From: Pseudoalteromonas sp. A25
GTDB taxonomy: Bacteria; Pseudomonadota; Gammaproteobacteria; Enterobacterales; Alteromonadaceae
Assembly: GCF_009176705.1 (NCBI RefSeq)
Contig: NZ_AP021846.1
Span: forward strand, 1,024,001 to 1,088,000
DNA: 64,000 nt
Direction: 5' to 3'
The position numbers and the translations under genes were made by a program. Within the stretch, counting starts at the first letter, position 1. Each line of letters begins with the position of its first letter. This document shows positions 46,909 through 55,278 of this stretch, piece after piece. The notes under the pieces were generated by a model. That model did no database searches. It saw only the letters and a list, made by a program, of their open reading frames with translations, and was not told the DNA's origin.

Positions 46909-48615
46909 TTAGCCCAAGTAACGTTTTGCTTTTTGTGGCTTGATTTTGGTTAAATCCACAAGGACTAACCCATCGATACAATTATTGAAATCGGGGTCAA
47001 TACTAAAACATAGGAAGTTTGCGCCATCTTCATCGCATACCTCAGTATATTGTTTAAACAATGTTGGTACTTGAGCGCCTAAATTGGCTAAAACATGTTT
47101 TAGCTCTGCAAAGTCTTCTTTGATATCATCGCCGTGGAAAAGTTCGCGATATTGCTCGATTTGCTGATTGGATATCTTAAACTCATTTTTAGGCTGAGCA
47201 TGATTAGCAAGACGAGAAAAGTAGTGTTGGTAATGATACACCAACATGGCTTTAGCTTCATCCGGTAGGCTGTTAGATAAACTTACAGCGCCAAATAAAT
47301 ATCTATGTTCTGGGTATCGTTTTACAAAGGCTCCAATACCATACCAAAGGTAGTCTAAGCTTTTTCTTCCCCAATATTTAGGTTGCACAAAGCTTCTGCC
47401 AAGCTCTAGACCATGTTCAAAGTAGGGGGCCATTTTATCACTGTACTCGAACAAACTATCAGTATATAAGCCTTGTTGCCCATATTCTTCAATGACTTGT
47501 TTGGCACTGGCCATACGATAAGCACCCACGAGCTCTAATTGGCGAGGATCCCAAAGTACCAAATGATGATAATGCATATCGTATTTATCAATATCACGAC
47601 GTTTACCGCTGCCTTCACCTACAGCACGAAATGCAATCTCTCGCAATCGGCCTAACTCCCTAAAAATAACGGAACTACCTTGATAGTGATATAGGTAAAT
47701 TTGCATACCATCTTGAGTTTGGCCCAGAAGTTCGCACTCTTCGAGTGCTTTTTTTAGTTCCTTTTTACACTCAGGTACGGCGATTGGGGTTTGTGTTTTA
47801 AGGGGCAGTGTTTTTTTGCTACTGAGTCGATAAAGCTGTTTTCGGATCAGCCCGACAATTTCTTTATCTTTTAAGTTCTCAATAATATAGGATTCAGGAG
47901 GAATACAAGCACCAATTTCAAATTCGAGAGATTTCTGCCGCTGTTTAAACATCTCTTTGACCAGTAATAAGCTGGCTAGTGGTTTGTAGATCATAGAGGT
48001 GCCGTAAAATAGAGGGCTATTTTTGGCTTTAATATGAATAGGTAAAATTGGGCAGTTGGCTTTTTTGGCCATTCGCAAAAAGCCAGAGTTCCACTTGCAA
48101 TCCTTTATACCAGTAGGTCCTAAGCGGGATACTTCACCGGCAGGAAAGATTAATAAAGCACCTTCGTTTCTTAAGTGTGCTTGAATGTTGGCAAGCTCCT
48201 GTTTACGGCTAGTACCAGAGAGGTTATCAACTGGTAGCAACAACGAGTGCATTGGTGTGAGTGACATCAACATACGATTTGCAACCACCTTCAGATCCGG
48301 ACGCACTTTAGCGATAACACGAATTAAGGCTAAAGCATCTAACGAGCCTATCGGGTGGTTGGCCACAATAACAACATTGCCTTCACTGGGAATATGCTCA
48401 ATTTGTTTTGGTTTGTAGCGTGCATCAAAGTCTAGTTCATCTAATACTTGTTCAACAAACTCTATACCTTGCAAGTGGGGGTAAGTGTCAGCAAACGCAA
48501 CAAACTCTTGCTCATGTAGCAAATAGCCAAGTCCTTTTTTAACCAACCCCTTAACCTTTGGGGAGTGCTCTAACTGTGGCAAGTTAGCTTCGATCACTTT
48601 ATCGACACTGATCAT
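46909..48615 (-). CDS. olsF: Bifunctional acyltransferase, OlsF-like (ornithine lipid synthesis)
   Basis: The 568-residue protein has two halves. Residues about 65-260 form a PlsC/LPLAT-type domain with the HX4D motif NHPIGSLD (86-93) and FPAGEVSR (157-164). From about 290 to 500 the sequence matches the GNAT-like N-acyltransferase (hemolysin/OlsB) type, with LGRLREIAFRAVGEG, YDMHYHHLVLWDP, LVGAYRM and ELGRSFVQPKYWGRKSL. In Serratia and Vibrio, OlsF makes ornithine lipids: the C-terminal half acylates ornithine and the N-terminal half adds the second acyl chain. Ornithine lipid is often made under phosphate limitation; no Pho box was recognised. Confidence 0.82.
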   Translation of the reverse strand: MISVDKVIEANLPQLEHSPKVKGLVKKGLGYLLHEQEFVAFADTYPHLQGIEFVEQVLDELDFDARYKPKQIEHIPSEGNVVIVANHPIGSLDALALIRVIAKVRPDLKVVANRMLMSLTPMHSLLLPVDNLSGTSRKQELANIQAHLRNEGALLIFPAGEVSRLGPTGIKDCKWNSGFLRMAKKANCPILPIHIKAKNSPLFYGTSMIYKPLASLLLVKEMFKQRQKSLEFEIGACIPPESYIIENLKDKEIVGLIRKQLYRLSSKKTLPLKTQTPIAVPECKKELKKALEECELLGQTQDGMQIYLYHYQGSSVIFRELGRLREIAFRAVGEGSGKRRDIDKYDMHYHHLVLWDPRQLELVGAYRMASAKQVIEEYGQQGLYTDSLFEYSDKMAPYFEHGLELGRSFVQPKYWGRKSLDYLWYGIGAFVKRYPEHRYLFGAVSLSNSLPDEAKAMLVYHYQHYFSRLANHAQPKNEFKISNQQIEQYRELFHGDDIKEDFAELKHVLANLGAQVPTLFKQYTEVCDEDGANFLCFSIDPDFNNCIDGLVLVDLTKIKPQKAKRYLG

Positions 48616-48777
48616 AAAACGGTCCTATTGAATATCATTAACATTAGATTAAAAATATCTAGTGACATCCATGTTGCACAATTTTGTCATTTGTATGACA
48701 GGTCACTCATGTGTTTTTCTTAGTACTGGGCTTTTAGCTGTGATTTAGTTAGCATTGCTTAATGATTACCAAGTTGG

Positions 48778-49707
48778 ATGAAGATAATGTCGTTATTGGT
48801 TTGCGTATCTCGAAGAGACAATACAAAGCTATTAGAAGAATTAAGGGCACAATTACCAGGGGTAGACATATTTGAATGGCCTCATTGTCCTGATCTGACT
48901 CAAGTTGAGTTTGTGTTGGCTTGGAATGCACCTGATGAACTGTGGGCACAATTACCGAATTTGCAAGTTGTGCAATCTTTTGGCGCTGGAGTGGATGGCA
49001 TTGCACAGCACTTATTACCAGAGCACGTTCAAATAACCCGTATTGTAGATGAACACTTGACGAATGATATGGCTGAGTATGTTTTGACCCATATTTTGGC
49101 TTACAAACTCAGACTTAAGCAGTATTTTTTGCAACAACAGCAAGGAATCTGGAAACCAAAGCGGGCACATGCAGGAAGTCATGTTGGGATAATGGGGCTC
49201 GGAGAGCTGGGGCGAGCAGTGGCAGGTAGATTAACTGATAATAACTTTACCGTAAGTGGGTGGTCAGCATCGCCAAAGAGCTTTGCAGAGATTGATACTT
49301 ACTTTGGCAAAGAACAGTTGGCGAGTTTTTTGGGTAATTTAGACTATTTAGTTTGCTTGTTGCCTTTAACCCCCAGCACAAAAGGTATTTTAAACAAAAG
49401 CTTATTTTCACAGCTACCGAGTCATTGTGTCCTAATTAATGTTGCGAGAGGTCAGCATGTTATAGCAAGTGATTTAATATGGGCGCTGGACAATAACGAA
49501 TTAGCCGCAGCATGCTTAGATGTATTCACAAATGAGCCACTTGATGATGAGCACCCTTTTTGGTTACACCCGAATATTACTGTTACACCACATTGCGCAG
49601 CTTTGACGAGTGTAGCAACGGCATGTGAGCAAATTGCACATAATTATTTATCATTGATGAACAATCAAAGCCTTGCAAATACCATTGATAGAGCCAAAGG
49701 GTATTGA
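48778..49707 (+). CDS. D-2-hydroxyacid dehydrogenase (GhrA-like)
   Basis: The 309-residue enzyme has the NAD(P)-binding GLGELGRAVAGRL near residue 140. Its core includes LPLTPSTKGILN, VLINVARGQHV (Arg of the catalytic site), a Glu in DVFTNEPLDDEHPFW and a His in TVTPHCAALT. The shape and C-terminal HPFW-x-HPNI match glyoxylate/hydroxypyruvate reductase A. The start may be 48778 or the ATG at 48787. It reduces 2-oxoacids to 2-hydroxyacids in the cytoplasm. It stands alone. Confidence 0.85.
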   Translation: MKIMSLLVCVSRRDNTKLLEELRAQLPGVDIFEWPHCPDLTQVEFVLAWNAPDELWAQLPNLQVVQSFGAGVDGIAQHLLPEHVQITRIVDEHLTNDMAEYVLTHILAYKLRLKQYFLQQQQGIWKPKRAHAGSHVGIMGLGELGRAVAGRLTDNNFTVSGWSASPKSFAEIDTYFGKEQLASFLGNLDYLVCLLPLTPSTKGILNKSLFSQLPSHCVLINVARGQHVIASDLIWALDNNELAAACLDVFTNEPLDDEHPFWLHPNITVTPHCAALTSVATACEQIAHNYLSLMNNQSLANTIDRAKGY

Positions 49708-49912
49708 GTGGCGGCTTTTGTTAATACTGCTAGAGAACGCTAACGCTAGTAAGGTGCGAATGAGTTATTCTTGCAAATTGTAATTCAGTTTGTACCTGCT
49801 AAATCACAAAAAGTTCACTTTATATTCATTTTCCTGTATATAAAAACACCTTGTTTGTTCATTGAATATTCAGTAGATTAATAAAAAAATAATAAAAACA
49901 GGAGGCTATAAA

Positions 49913-50050
49913 ATGAAGAGTAAACAAAGCGGTGTGAAGTTTTCAATTGTCCTTTTTTCGGTCATTTTATTGGGGGTTTCAGCTTGGTTTACAAAGGCTC
50001 AAGCAAGCGAATCACTAGAGCCTACTGTTACAGTAAATGTTAACGTTTAG
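49913..50050 (+). CDS. Small secreted or single-pass membrane peptide
   Basis: A 45-residue ORF with a near-consensus ribosome site (CAGGAGG, seven bases before ATG 49913). A hydrophobic helix (about 10-26) after KSKQSGVK and an ASES cleavage-like site are followed by a short polar tail, PTVTVNVNV. It may be a signal-peptide-bearing precursor of about 15 residues or a one-helix membrane protein. Its 3' end overlaps the convergent smrA gene by 11 bp. No family recognised. The strong ribosome site makes it more likely real than most short ORFs. Confidence 0.6.
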   Translation: MKSKQSGVKFSIVLFSVILLGVSAWFTKAQASESLEPTVTVNVNV

Positions 50051-50621
50051 CGTGTAACTCTCTGTTCTCTAACTTCTTTTCCTGACTCTTTTTTAGAAGA
50101 ACGTATGTTGATGCGCTGCCACCATGGCAACTCAATGCACTATGGTAGGCTAAAACTTGAGGCATTTCTTTCAGCCACTTGTTGATGTAACTTTTGAGTA
50201 TTGCAGGAAATGGTTTACTTTTAAGGCCATTTCCGTGTCGAATCAGTAGCACTCTGATGTTTCGTTGTTGGCAATCTAGCACAAACTCAAAAATTGCCCC
50301 TCTAGCTTGGTGAAATGATTTGCCATGTAAGTCGAGTGTCGCATCGATTTGATACTTACCTAAGCGCAAATTTTTGTATACGCCTTCTTGCACACCTGAC
50401 TTTTTATACGCAAGTAGATCGTGTGGATCGACTAGGTCAACATACTCTGTCGACAAGAAGTTAGCGTCAAAATCAATTTCTTGTTGAGCTGCACGCCGCT
50501 TTTCCAACTGTGCAATAGTGGGGGAGTGTTTAAGGTTTGTCAGTTCAACTTGATTGGTTTGCGCTAATGGGGTGACGTCCCCCATTGATGCTAGGAATAA
50601 TTCTTCATCTGTCATAGCCAT
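50040..50621 (-). CDS. smrA: Smr-domain DNA endonuclease SmrA
   Basis: The 193-residue protein has an N-terminal helical arm (DEELFLASMGDVTPL; KRRAAQQEIDF) and a C-terminal Smr domain: LDLHGKSFHQARGAIFEF, VLLIRHGNG, and the GGSASTYVLLKK end. E. coli SmrA (YdaL) has the same order and about 187 residues. The domain nicks DNA or cuts RNA; the conserved Asp-Leu-His-Gly and Gly-x-Gly loops are intact. It is a single gene, convergent with the small peptide gene. Confidence 0.88.
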   Translation of the reverse strand: MAMTDEELFLASMGDVTPLAQTNQVELTNLKHSPTIAQLEKRRAAQQEIDFDANFLSTEYVDLVDPHDLLAYKKSGVQEGVYKNLRLGKYQIDATLDLHGKSFHQARGAIFEFVLDCQQRNIRVLLIRHGNGLKSKPFPAILKSYINKWLKEMPQVLAYHSALSCHGGSASTYVLLKKSQEKKLENRELHAKR

Positions 50622-50687
50622 ACTACACCTGAAAAATGCAACTGAGAGTATGGCTGAGATTTTAGCCTAGTCGAACTGAGATGACTA

Positions 50688-50927
50688 CTAACTCAGTTCT
50701 ATTTGCCCAAAAGTATAAACCTTAAATAAATAAAATGTATTAATAAGAATAAGGCTTAAATTAGACACCACACTCGTATTGACTAGATCCAAACTGAACG
50801 ATAAAAACAATAAGCTACATGCGGCGATTGCAGCGGCACGTAAAAGAGTAATTTGGTTAATAAAAAAGGCTCCTAAGCCTAAAGTAAGCAATACTATATT
50901 GATGAGCCAGTTGAACTCGTTGAGCAT
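50688..50927 (-). CDS. Small membrane protein (three helices)
   Basis: The 79-residue very hydrophobic protein has three predicted TM helices (about 8-25, 30-50, 53-70) and ends in QIELS. No family recognised. The ATG at 50927 is preceded by weak purines only. It may be a real small membrane protein or a chance frame in AT-rich sequence, but its codon pattern and hydrophobicity suggest real. Confidence 0.5.
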   Translation of the reverse strand: MLNEFNWLINIVLLTLGLGAFFINQITLLRAAAIAACSLLFLSFSLDLVNTSVVSNLSLILINTFYLFKVYTFGQIELS

Positions 50928-51027
50928 GGTCTGTTTGGTCTTCCGCTGTTGATTAAAGGAGCGCCATTATGGTGATCATTTAACCATGCTTCAAGCGAGT
51001 ATTTTTGTATTTTTCAGATTAGTTTTT

Positions 51028-51495
51028 TTAATCCAAAATTAGCTTTTTAAGTGCAGAAATAAAACCAGCTTGTTCTAGTATTTGGTACCTCTGACAGCTA
51101 TCGGGGTTTGTTTGATCAGCACATAAATACAAGGTGTTTCGCTCTAATGCTGGCCTAGGGTGCAAATGTGAATCGAATAAAATAGGGTCGATGCCTGGTA
51201 GCCCATCCCAGTACACACTTTGTGAGACCAGACCAAGTTTTTCATAGGTGATTAATTTAGGTTTAGGGAATATCAAAATAAGCATTGTAATAATTGCTAG
51301 TGTTATCCATTTACCAAGTGGCTTTTTACTGCCCGGTTGCTGCTCTATAGCTGTGGCTGTTTGCGCTGCAACTTGTTCAAGTGGCACCTGACTGGGTTGT
51401 GGTGCTCTTTTTATACGTGCTTGGTGTTTGCCTTGGACTTGACCAAGTAACGCTTGTTTTTTTTGCTTTTTCTGTTTATTTGGATTGTTTGACAT
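51028..51495 (-). CDS. Hypothetical membrane-anchored protein
   Basis: The 155-residue protein has a Lys/Gln-rich cytoplasmic N-terminus (NPNKQKKQKKQ), a single TM helix (about 82-100, WITLAIITMLILIF) and a periplasmic C-terminal domain. That domain has one Cys pair (LCADQTNPDSCQRY) that could form a disulfide. No family recognised. It is divergent from the CheY-like gene. The basic N-terminal tail could contact nucleic acid or phospholipid, which is speculation. Confidence 0.55.
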   Translation of the reverse strand: MSNNPNKQKKQKKQALLGQVQGKHQARIKRAPQPSQVPLEQVAAQTATAIEQQPGSKKPLGKWITLAIITMLILIFPKPKLITYEKLGLVSQSVYWDGLPGIDPILFDSHLHPRPALERNTLYLCADQTNPDSCQRYQILEQAGFISALKKLILD

Positions 51496-51588
51496 GCTTA
51501 GATGTAGCCTTTTAGTTGCAGCACTCTATAATAGTTCTATTATCTAAATGATAGCGTATTTTTATGTCGCAGCCTATGGGAAAGGATT

Positions 51589-51972
51589 ATGGATCAGCAA
51601 ATCTCAATACTAATCGTCGATGATGTCGGTACGGTTCGCAGTTTTTTACACCAAACCTTAATGCACCTAGGCATTGATCGCGTTAAGGAAGCATCAACAG
51701 TTCGTCAGTGTATTAGTGCATGTGAAGAGCAGCATTTTGATATTGTATTTTTAGACATTGAGTTACCGGACGGAGATGGTAAAGAAATTATCTGCCAGTT
51801 AAATGAAATCAACCCAGACCTTAATGTAGTGATGGTCTCGGCTCACTCGACGGTTGAAAATGTGAAAGACGCAATTGAACTCGGTGCTAAGGGGTTTGTG
51901 GTTAAGCCATTCTCGCCAAAGAAAATTGCAGCTATGTTGAAGAAGTTTTATCCAGAATTGGAAATAAGTTAG
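51589..51972 (+). CDS. Single-domain CheY-like response regulator
   Basis: The 127-residue receiver has the acidic pocket (ILIVDDVGTVRSFL), phospho-Asp in DIVFLDIELPDGDG, Thr/Ser in MVSAHS and the conserved Lys in VVKPFSPKK. There is no output domain, so it may act by protein-protein contact, as CheY does. The flagellar and chemotaxis clusters are not in this window. Strong terminator follows. Confidence 0.88.
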   Translation: MDQQISILIVDDVGTVRSFLHQTLMHLGIDRVKEASTVRQCISACEEQHFDIVFLDIELPDGDGKEIICQLNEINPDLNVVMVSAHSTVENVKDAIELGAKGFVVKPFSPKKIAAMLKKFYPELEIS

Positions 51973-51994
51973 GCCATACCTAACTGACATGCAT

Positions 51995-52021
51995 AAAAAA
52001 ACCGACTTTCGTCGGTTTTTT
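51995..52021. terminator. Bidirectional terminator between CheY-like gene and rpsT
   Basis: ACCGAC (52001-52006) pairs with GTCGGT (52011-52016) around TTTC, with an A-run before and a T-run after, so it works on both strands. Confidence 0.92.
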
Positions 52022-52035
52022 CAATCAAAAACAAA

Positions 52036-52296
52036 TTATAGTGCTTTAATTTTAGCAGCTAAACGGCTCTTATGGCGAGCAGCTTTGTTTTTGTGGATAA
52101 GACCTTTAGTTGCGTAACGGTCTAAAATAGGTGTTGCAACAGCAAATGCTTGAGTTGCAGCTTCTTTGTCACCAGCTTCAATTGCAGCGATTACTTTTTT
52201 GAAGTAAGTACGCATCATTGAACGACGGCTTGCGTTGTGCTGGCGGCGTTTTTCGCTAGTAATAGCGCGTTTTTTTGCAGACTTGATGTTAGCCAA
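52036..52296 (-). CDS. rpsT: 30S ribosomal protein S20
   Basis: The 86-residue basic helical protein begins [17 protein letters not shown] and has the usual [16 protein letters not shown] end. The start codon is TTG (52296), as in E. coli rpsT, with AGGAG upstream. S20 binds 16S rRNA early in 30S assembly. Expression in E. coli is autoregulated at translation, and the weak UUG start is part of that; the same may apply here. Confidence 0.95.
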   Translation of the reverse strand: MANIKSAKKRAITSEKRRQHNASRRSMMRTYFKKVIAAIEAGDKEAATQAFAVATPILDRYATKGLIHKNKAARHKSRLAAKIKAL

Positions 52297-52681
52297 GGTT
52301 TGCTCCTAACAATCTTAAAATAAGCTTAATTTAAAGGCCGAGGAATATGCCTGTTTTAATCGCAAAAGTCAATTATAATTTGACAACTGCGGCCTTTGTT
52401 TCTTTATCATCGGTGGCCTGTTCACACCAAAACAACAGCAATTGCTTGCTCAATTCAGTAATCTCAGGCATTAGAATCACATCAATGCCAAAGAAATTCC
52501 TCGGCTGTTGCGATTAATGGCGCGTATTGTAACAAACCTTACTTCGTTCACATAGTATTAGGCAAAGAAATTTTAATTTGTGTGTTGCTGAACCCAATTG
52601 CATGGTTATTGCTTACCTATCTTGTGGCATAATTTGCCTGGTTTTACAAAAAGCATTGCTATCAATCAATAGGGGAAAAGG
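52297..52681. other. rpsT-murJ divergent intergenic region
   Basis: Holds the rpsT promoter on the minus strand and the murJ leader on the plus strand. It also carries two 10-base words present twice in inverted orientation: GCCGAGGAAT (52337-52346) with ATTCCTCGGC (52496-52505), and TTAATCGCAA (52356-52365) with TTGCGATTAA (52508-52517). No ORF or RNA gene recognised. Confidence 0.6.
52344..52372 (-). promoter_or_regulatory. Predicted rpsT promoter
   Basis: On the minus strand, TTGACT (52372-52367), a 17-bp spacer and CATATT (52349-52344). The -10 is about 50 bp before the TTG start. Confidence 0.7.
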
Positions 52682-54250
52682 GTGGCTAAAGGGTTGTTTA
52701 AATCAGGTATGATTGTCAGCGCAATGACGATGGTGTCAAGGGTTATGGGCTTGGTGCGTGATGCCGTTGTAGCAAACTTACTCGGTGCGGGGCTTGCCGC
52801 CGACGTATTTTTGTTTGCAAACCGGATCCCTAACTTTCTGCGTCGTTTGTTCGCAGAGGGAGCATTTGCACAGGCTTTTGTGCCAGTCTTATCTGAAATA
52901 AAAGAAAAGCATGGTGACGACGAAGTCAGAATATTTGTCGCACAGGCTGCAGGAACGCTTGGTACTATACTAATGATAGTGACAATTATGGGGGTGATTG
53001 GCTCCCCGGTGATTGCTGCATTGTTTGGAACAGGGTGGTTCATAGATTGGTGGCAAGGTGGTGCTGATGCAGAAAAATTTGTGCTAGCAAGTGGTTTGCT
53101 AAAACTGACCTTCCCTTATTTATTCTTTGTTAGTCTGGTCGCGTTAAGCGCAGCGGTGTTGAATGTTTACAACCGTTTTGCTGTTGCAGCGTTTACACCT
53201 GTGCTTTTAAATGTATCGATAATCAGTTGTGCAATTTTATTACATGACTCATTTTCTGTAAGTGCATATGCATTGGCGGTGGGTGTGTTCGTTGGCGGCG
53301 TGGTGCAGTTTGCCTTTCAATTACCATTTTTGTATCGCTTAAAAGTGCTAAGCAGACCTCAATTTGCTTGGCGAGCGCCACAAGTAACCAAAGTGCGCAA
53401 GCTTATGTTGCCCGCAATGTTTGGCGTGTCGGTTAGTCAGATTAACTTGCTGCTTGATACCGTGATTGCTTCAGTGCTAGTAACGGGGTCCATTTCTTGG
53501 TTGTATTATTCAGACCGCCTAATCGAATTCCCGCTGGGCTTATTCGGTATCGGTATCGCAACGGTTATTTTACCGGCTCTTTCAAAGCTACACGCAGGCG
53601 ATAATCTAAAGGACTTTCAAAGCACATTAGATTGGGGTGTGCGGTTTGTATTGTTTTTAGGTTTTCCTGCCATGATGGGGCTCATTGCGATTAGTCCATT
53701 AATTATTTCAGTATTGTTTGATCATGGTGCCTTTGCGACATCCGAGGTAAACCATGTTGAAGCTGTTAGCTATGGCGTTGCAGCGTACAGTGTTGGCCTA
53801 GTAAGCTTTATGCTCATTAAAGTGCTGGCTCCAGGCTTCTATGCCCGACAAGATACCAAGACTCCGGTACGTATTGGAATTTTGACGATGGGACTAAACA
53901 TGATTTTTAACATCGCGTTAGCGCCATTTATAGGCTACATCGGACTGGCTTTAGCCACTTCGTTATCAGCCTCTTGTAATGTTTATTTATTATATCGTCA
54001 GCTAAATAAAGATAATGTGTATCACTTTTCTACATTTTCTGTGCGCTTTGCGGCTAAATGTATGTTGGCCGCTTTGTTGATGTCAGTAAGTGTTTACTAT
54101 GTTATATCGCTATATAATTGGCAATCGTGGGCTTTGATAGAGCAGATTGTGTTACTCAGTGGTTTGCTCATTCAAGCCATGGTGGTGTATTTTGGCGTTA
54201 TGTTTGCACTTGGTGTTCGATTTGCCACGATAAAAGAGCTAAGGGGTTAA
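52682..54250 (+). CDS. murJ: Lipid II flippase MurJ
   Basis: The 522-residue multi-pass membrane protein has about 14 hydrophobic helices and starts at GTG 52682 after AGGGGAAAAGG. Hallmark sequence: MVSRVMGLVRDAVVANLLGAG, FRxPN-like FANRIPNFLRRLFAEGAFAQAFVPVLSE, and YRQ in the C-terminal helices. It moves lipid II across the inner membrane for peptidoglycan synthesis. Upstream of ribF by 80 bp, as commonly seen in gammaproteobacteria. Confidence 0.94.
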   Translation: MAKGLFKSGMIVSAMTMVSRVMGLVRDAVVANLLGAGLAADVFLFANRIPNFLRRLFAEGAFAQAFVPVLSEIKEKHGDDEVRIFVAQAAGTLGTILMIVTIMGVIGSPVIAALFGTGWFIDWWQGGADAEKFVLASGLLKLTFPYLFFVSLVALSAAVLNVYNRFAVAAFTPVLLNVSIISCAILLHDSFSVSAYALAVGVFVGGVVQFAFQLPFLYRLKVLSRPQFAWRAPQVTKVRKLMLPAMFGVSVSQINLLLDTVIASVLVTGSISWLYYSDRLIEFPLGLFGIGIATVILPALSKLHAGDNLKDFQSTLDWGVRFVLFLGFPAMMGLIAISPLIISVLFDHGAFATSEVNHVEAVSYGVAAYSVGLVSFMLIKVLAPGFYARQDTKTPVRIGILTMGLNMIFNIALAPFIGYIGLALATSLSASCNVYLLYRQLNKDNVYHFSTFSVRFAAKCMLAALLMSVSVYYVISLYNWQSWALIEQIVLLSGLLIQAMVVYFGVMFALGVRFATIKELRG

Positions 54251-54330
54251 CGTATCTGAGGTTCGCATTTTTGGGGAACTTGGGTATAATCGCTCACTTT
54301 CAACCATTGCGTAAATAAGGCATTGATACT

Positions 54331-55257
54331 ATGCAGCTGATCAGAGGTATTCACAATATTCGAGCGCATCATTTTGGTTGTGTGCTGACTATTGGTAACT
54401 TTGATGGTGTGCATCTTGGCCATGTTGAAGTGCTAAAAGGCTTAAAACAAGACGCTAAACAGTATGGTTTACCCAGTACTGTTATGCTGTTTGAACCGCA
54501 GCCTCAAGAATTTTTTGCCAAAGCCAATGCGCCCGCGAGGCTAACGCGTCTAAGAGATAAGTTAGTGCTGCTTTCTAAGTTGGGTATAGAACGTGTTATT
54601 TGCGTGAGCTTTAACGCTAGGTTTGCAGGTCAAGATGCTGAAACGTTTATCAAAGATGTTTTGATAGATAAGCTGGGTGTTAAAGCCTTAACGGTCGGAG
54701 ATGACTTTCGTTTTGGTAAAGCGCGACAGGGCGATTTTGAAATGCTCAAGCGGGTGGGGGATGTGCATAATATGCAAGTCAAAAGCACTGCCAGCTTGCG
54801 TCGCGACGACCACCGCGTGAGTAGCACTTTGATCAGACGTGCTTTGGCGGATGGTGAGCTTGATAAAGCACACGAAATGTTAGGCCATACTTATGCAATT
54901 TCTGGTCGTGTCATTCACGGTTGGAAAAAAGGCAGAGAGCTTGGCTTTCGCACTGCAAATATTGCACTTAAGCGGCAGGTAAACCCCGTTAAAGGGGTGT
55001 TTGCCGTTATGGTAACGCTTGATGATAAACACTATGCAGGTGTTGCTAACGTAGGAAATAAGCCTACATTGAATGGTACAAAAGCATTGCTTGAAGTACA
55101 TTTATTTAATTTTAACCAAGATGTCTACGGGCATTTTATGCAAGTGGAGCTGATAAAGAAGCTTCGCGATGAGCAAAAATTCGATACATTGGAACAACTA
55201 ACAGCGCAAATCGCTCACGATGTTGCTGCTGCAAAACAATGTTTTAATTTTAAGTAG
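54331..55257 (+). CDS. ribF: Bifunctional riboflavin kinase/FAD synthetase
   Basis: The 308-residue enzyme has an N-terminal FMN adenylyltransferase domain (TIGNFDGVHLGHVEVL; GDDFRFGKARQGDF, and SSTLIR) and a C-terminal riboflavin kinase domain (GRVIHGWKKGRELGFRTANI). Length and order match E. coli RibF (313). It makes FMN and FAD in the cytoplasm. It lies between murJ and ileS, 21 bp from ileS, and is expected to be co-transcribed with it. Confidence 0.94.
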   Translation: MQLIRGIHNIRAHHFGCVLTIGNFDGVHLGHVEVLKGLKQDAKQYGLPSTVMLFEPQPQEFFAKANAPARLTRLRDKLVLLSKLGIERVICVSFNARFAGQDAETFIKDVLIDKLGVKALTVGDDFRFGKARQGDFEMLKRVGDVHNMQVKSTASLRRDDHRVSSTLIRRALADGELDKAHEMLGHTYAISGRVIHGWKKGRELGFRTANIALKRQVNPVKGVFAVMVTLDDKHYAGVANVGNKPTLNGTKALLEVHLFNFNQDVYGHFMQVELIKKLRDEQKFDTLEQLTAQIAHDVAAAKQCFNFK

Positions 55258-55278
55258 CCGATACGGAAACTAGGATAA

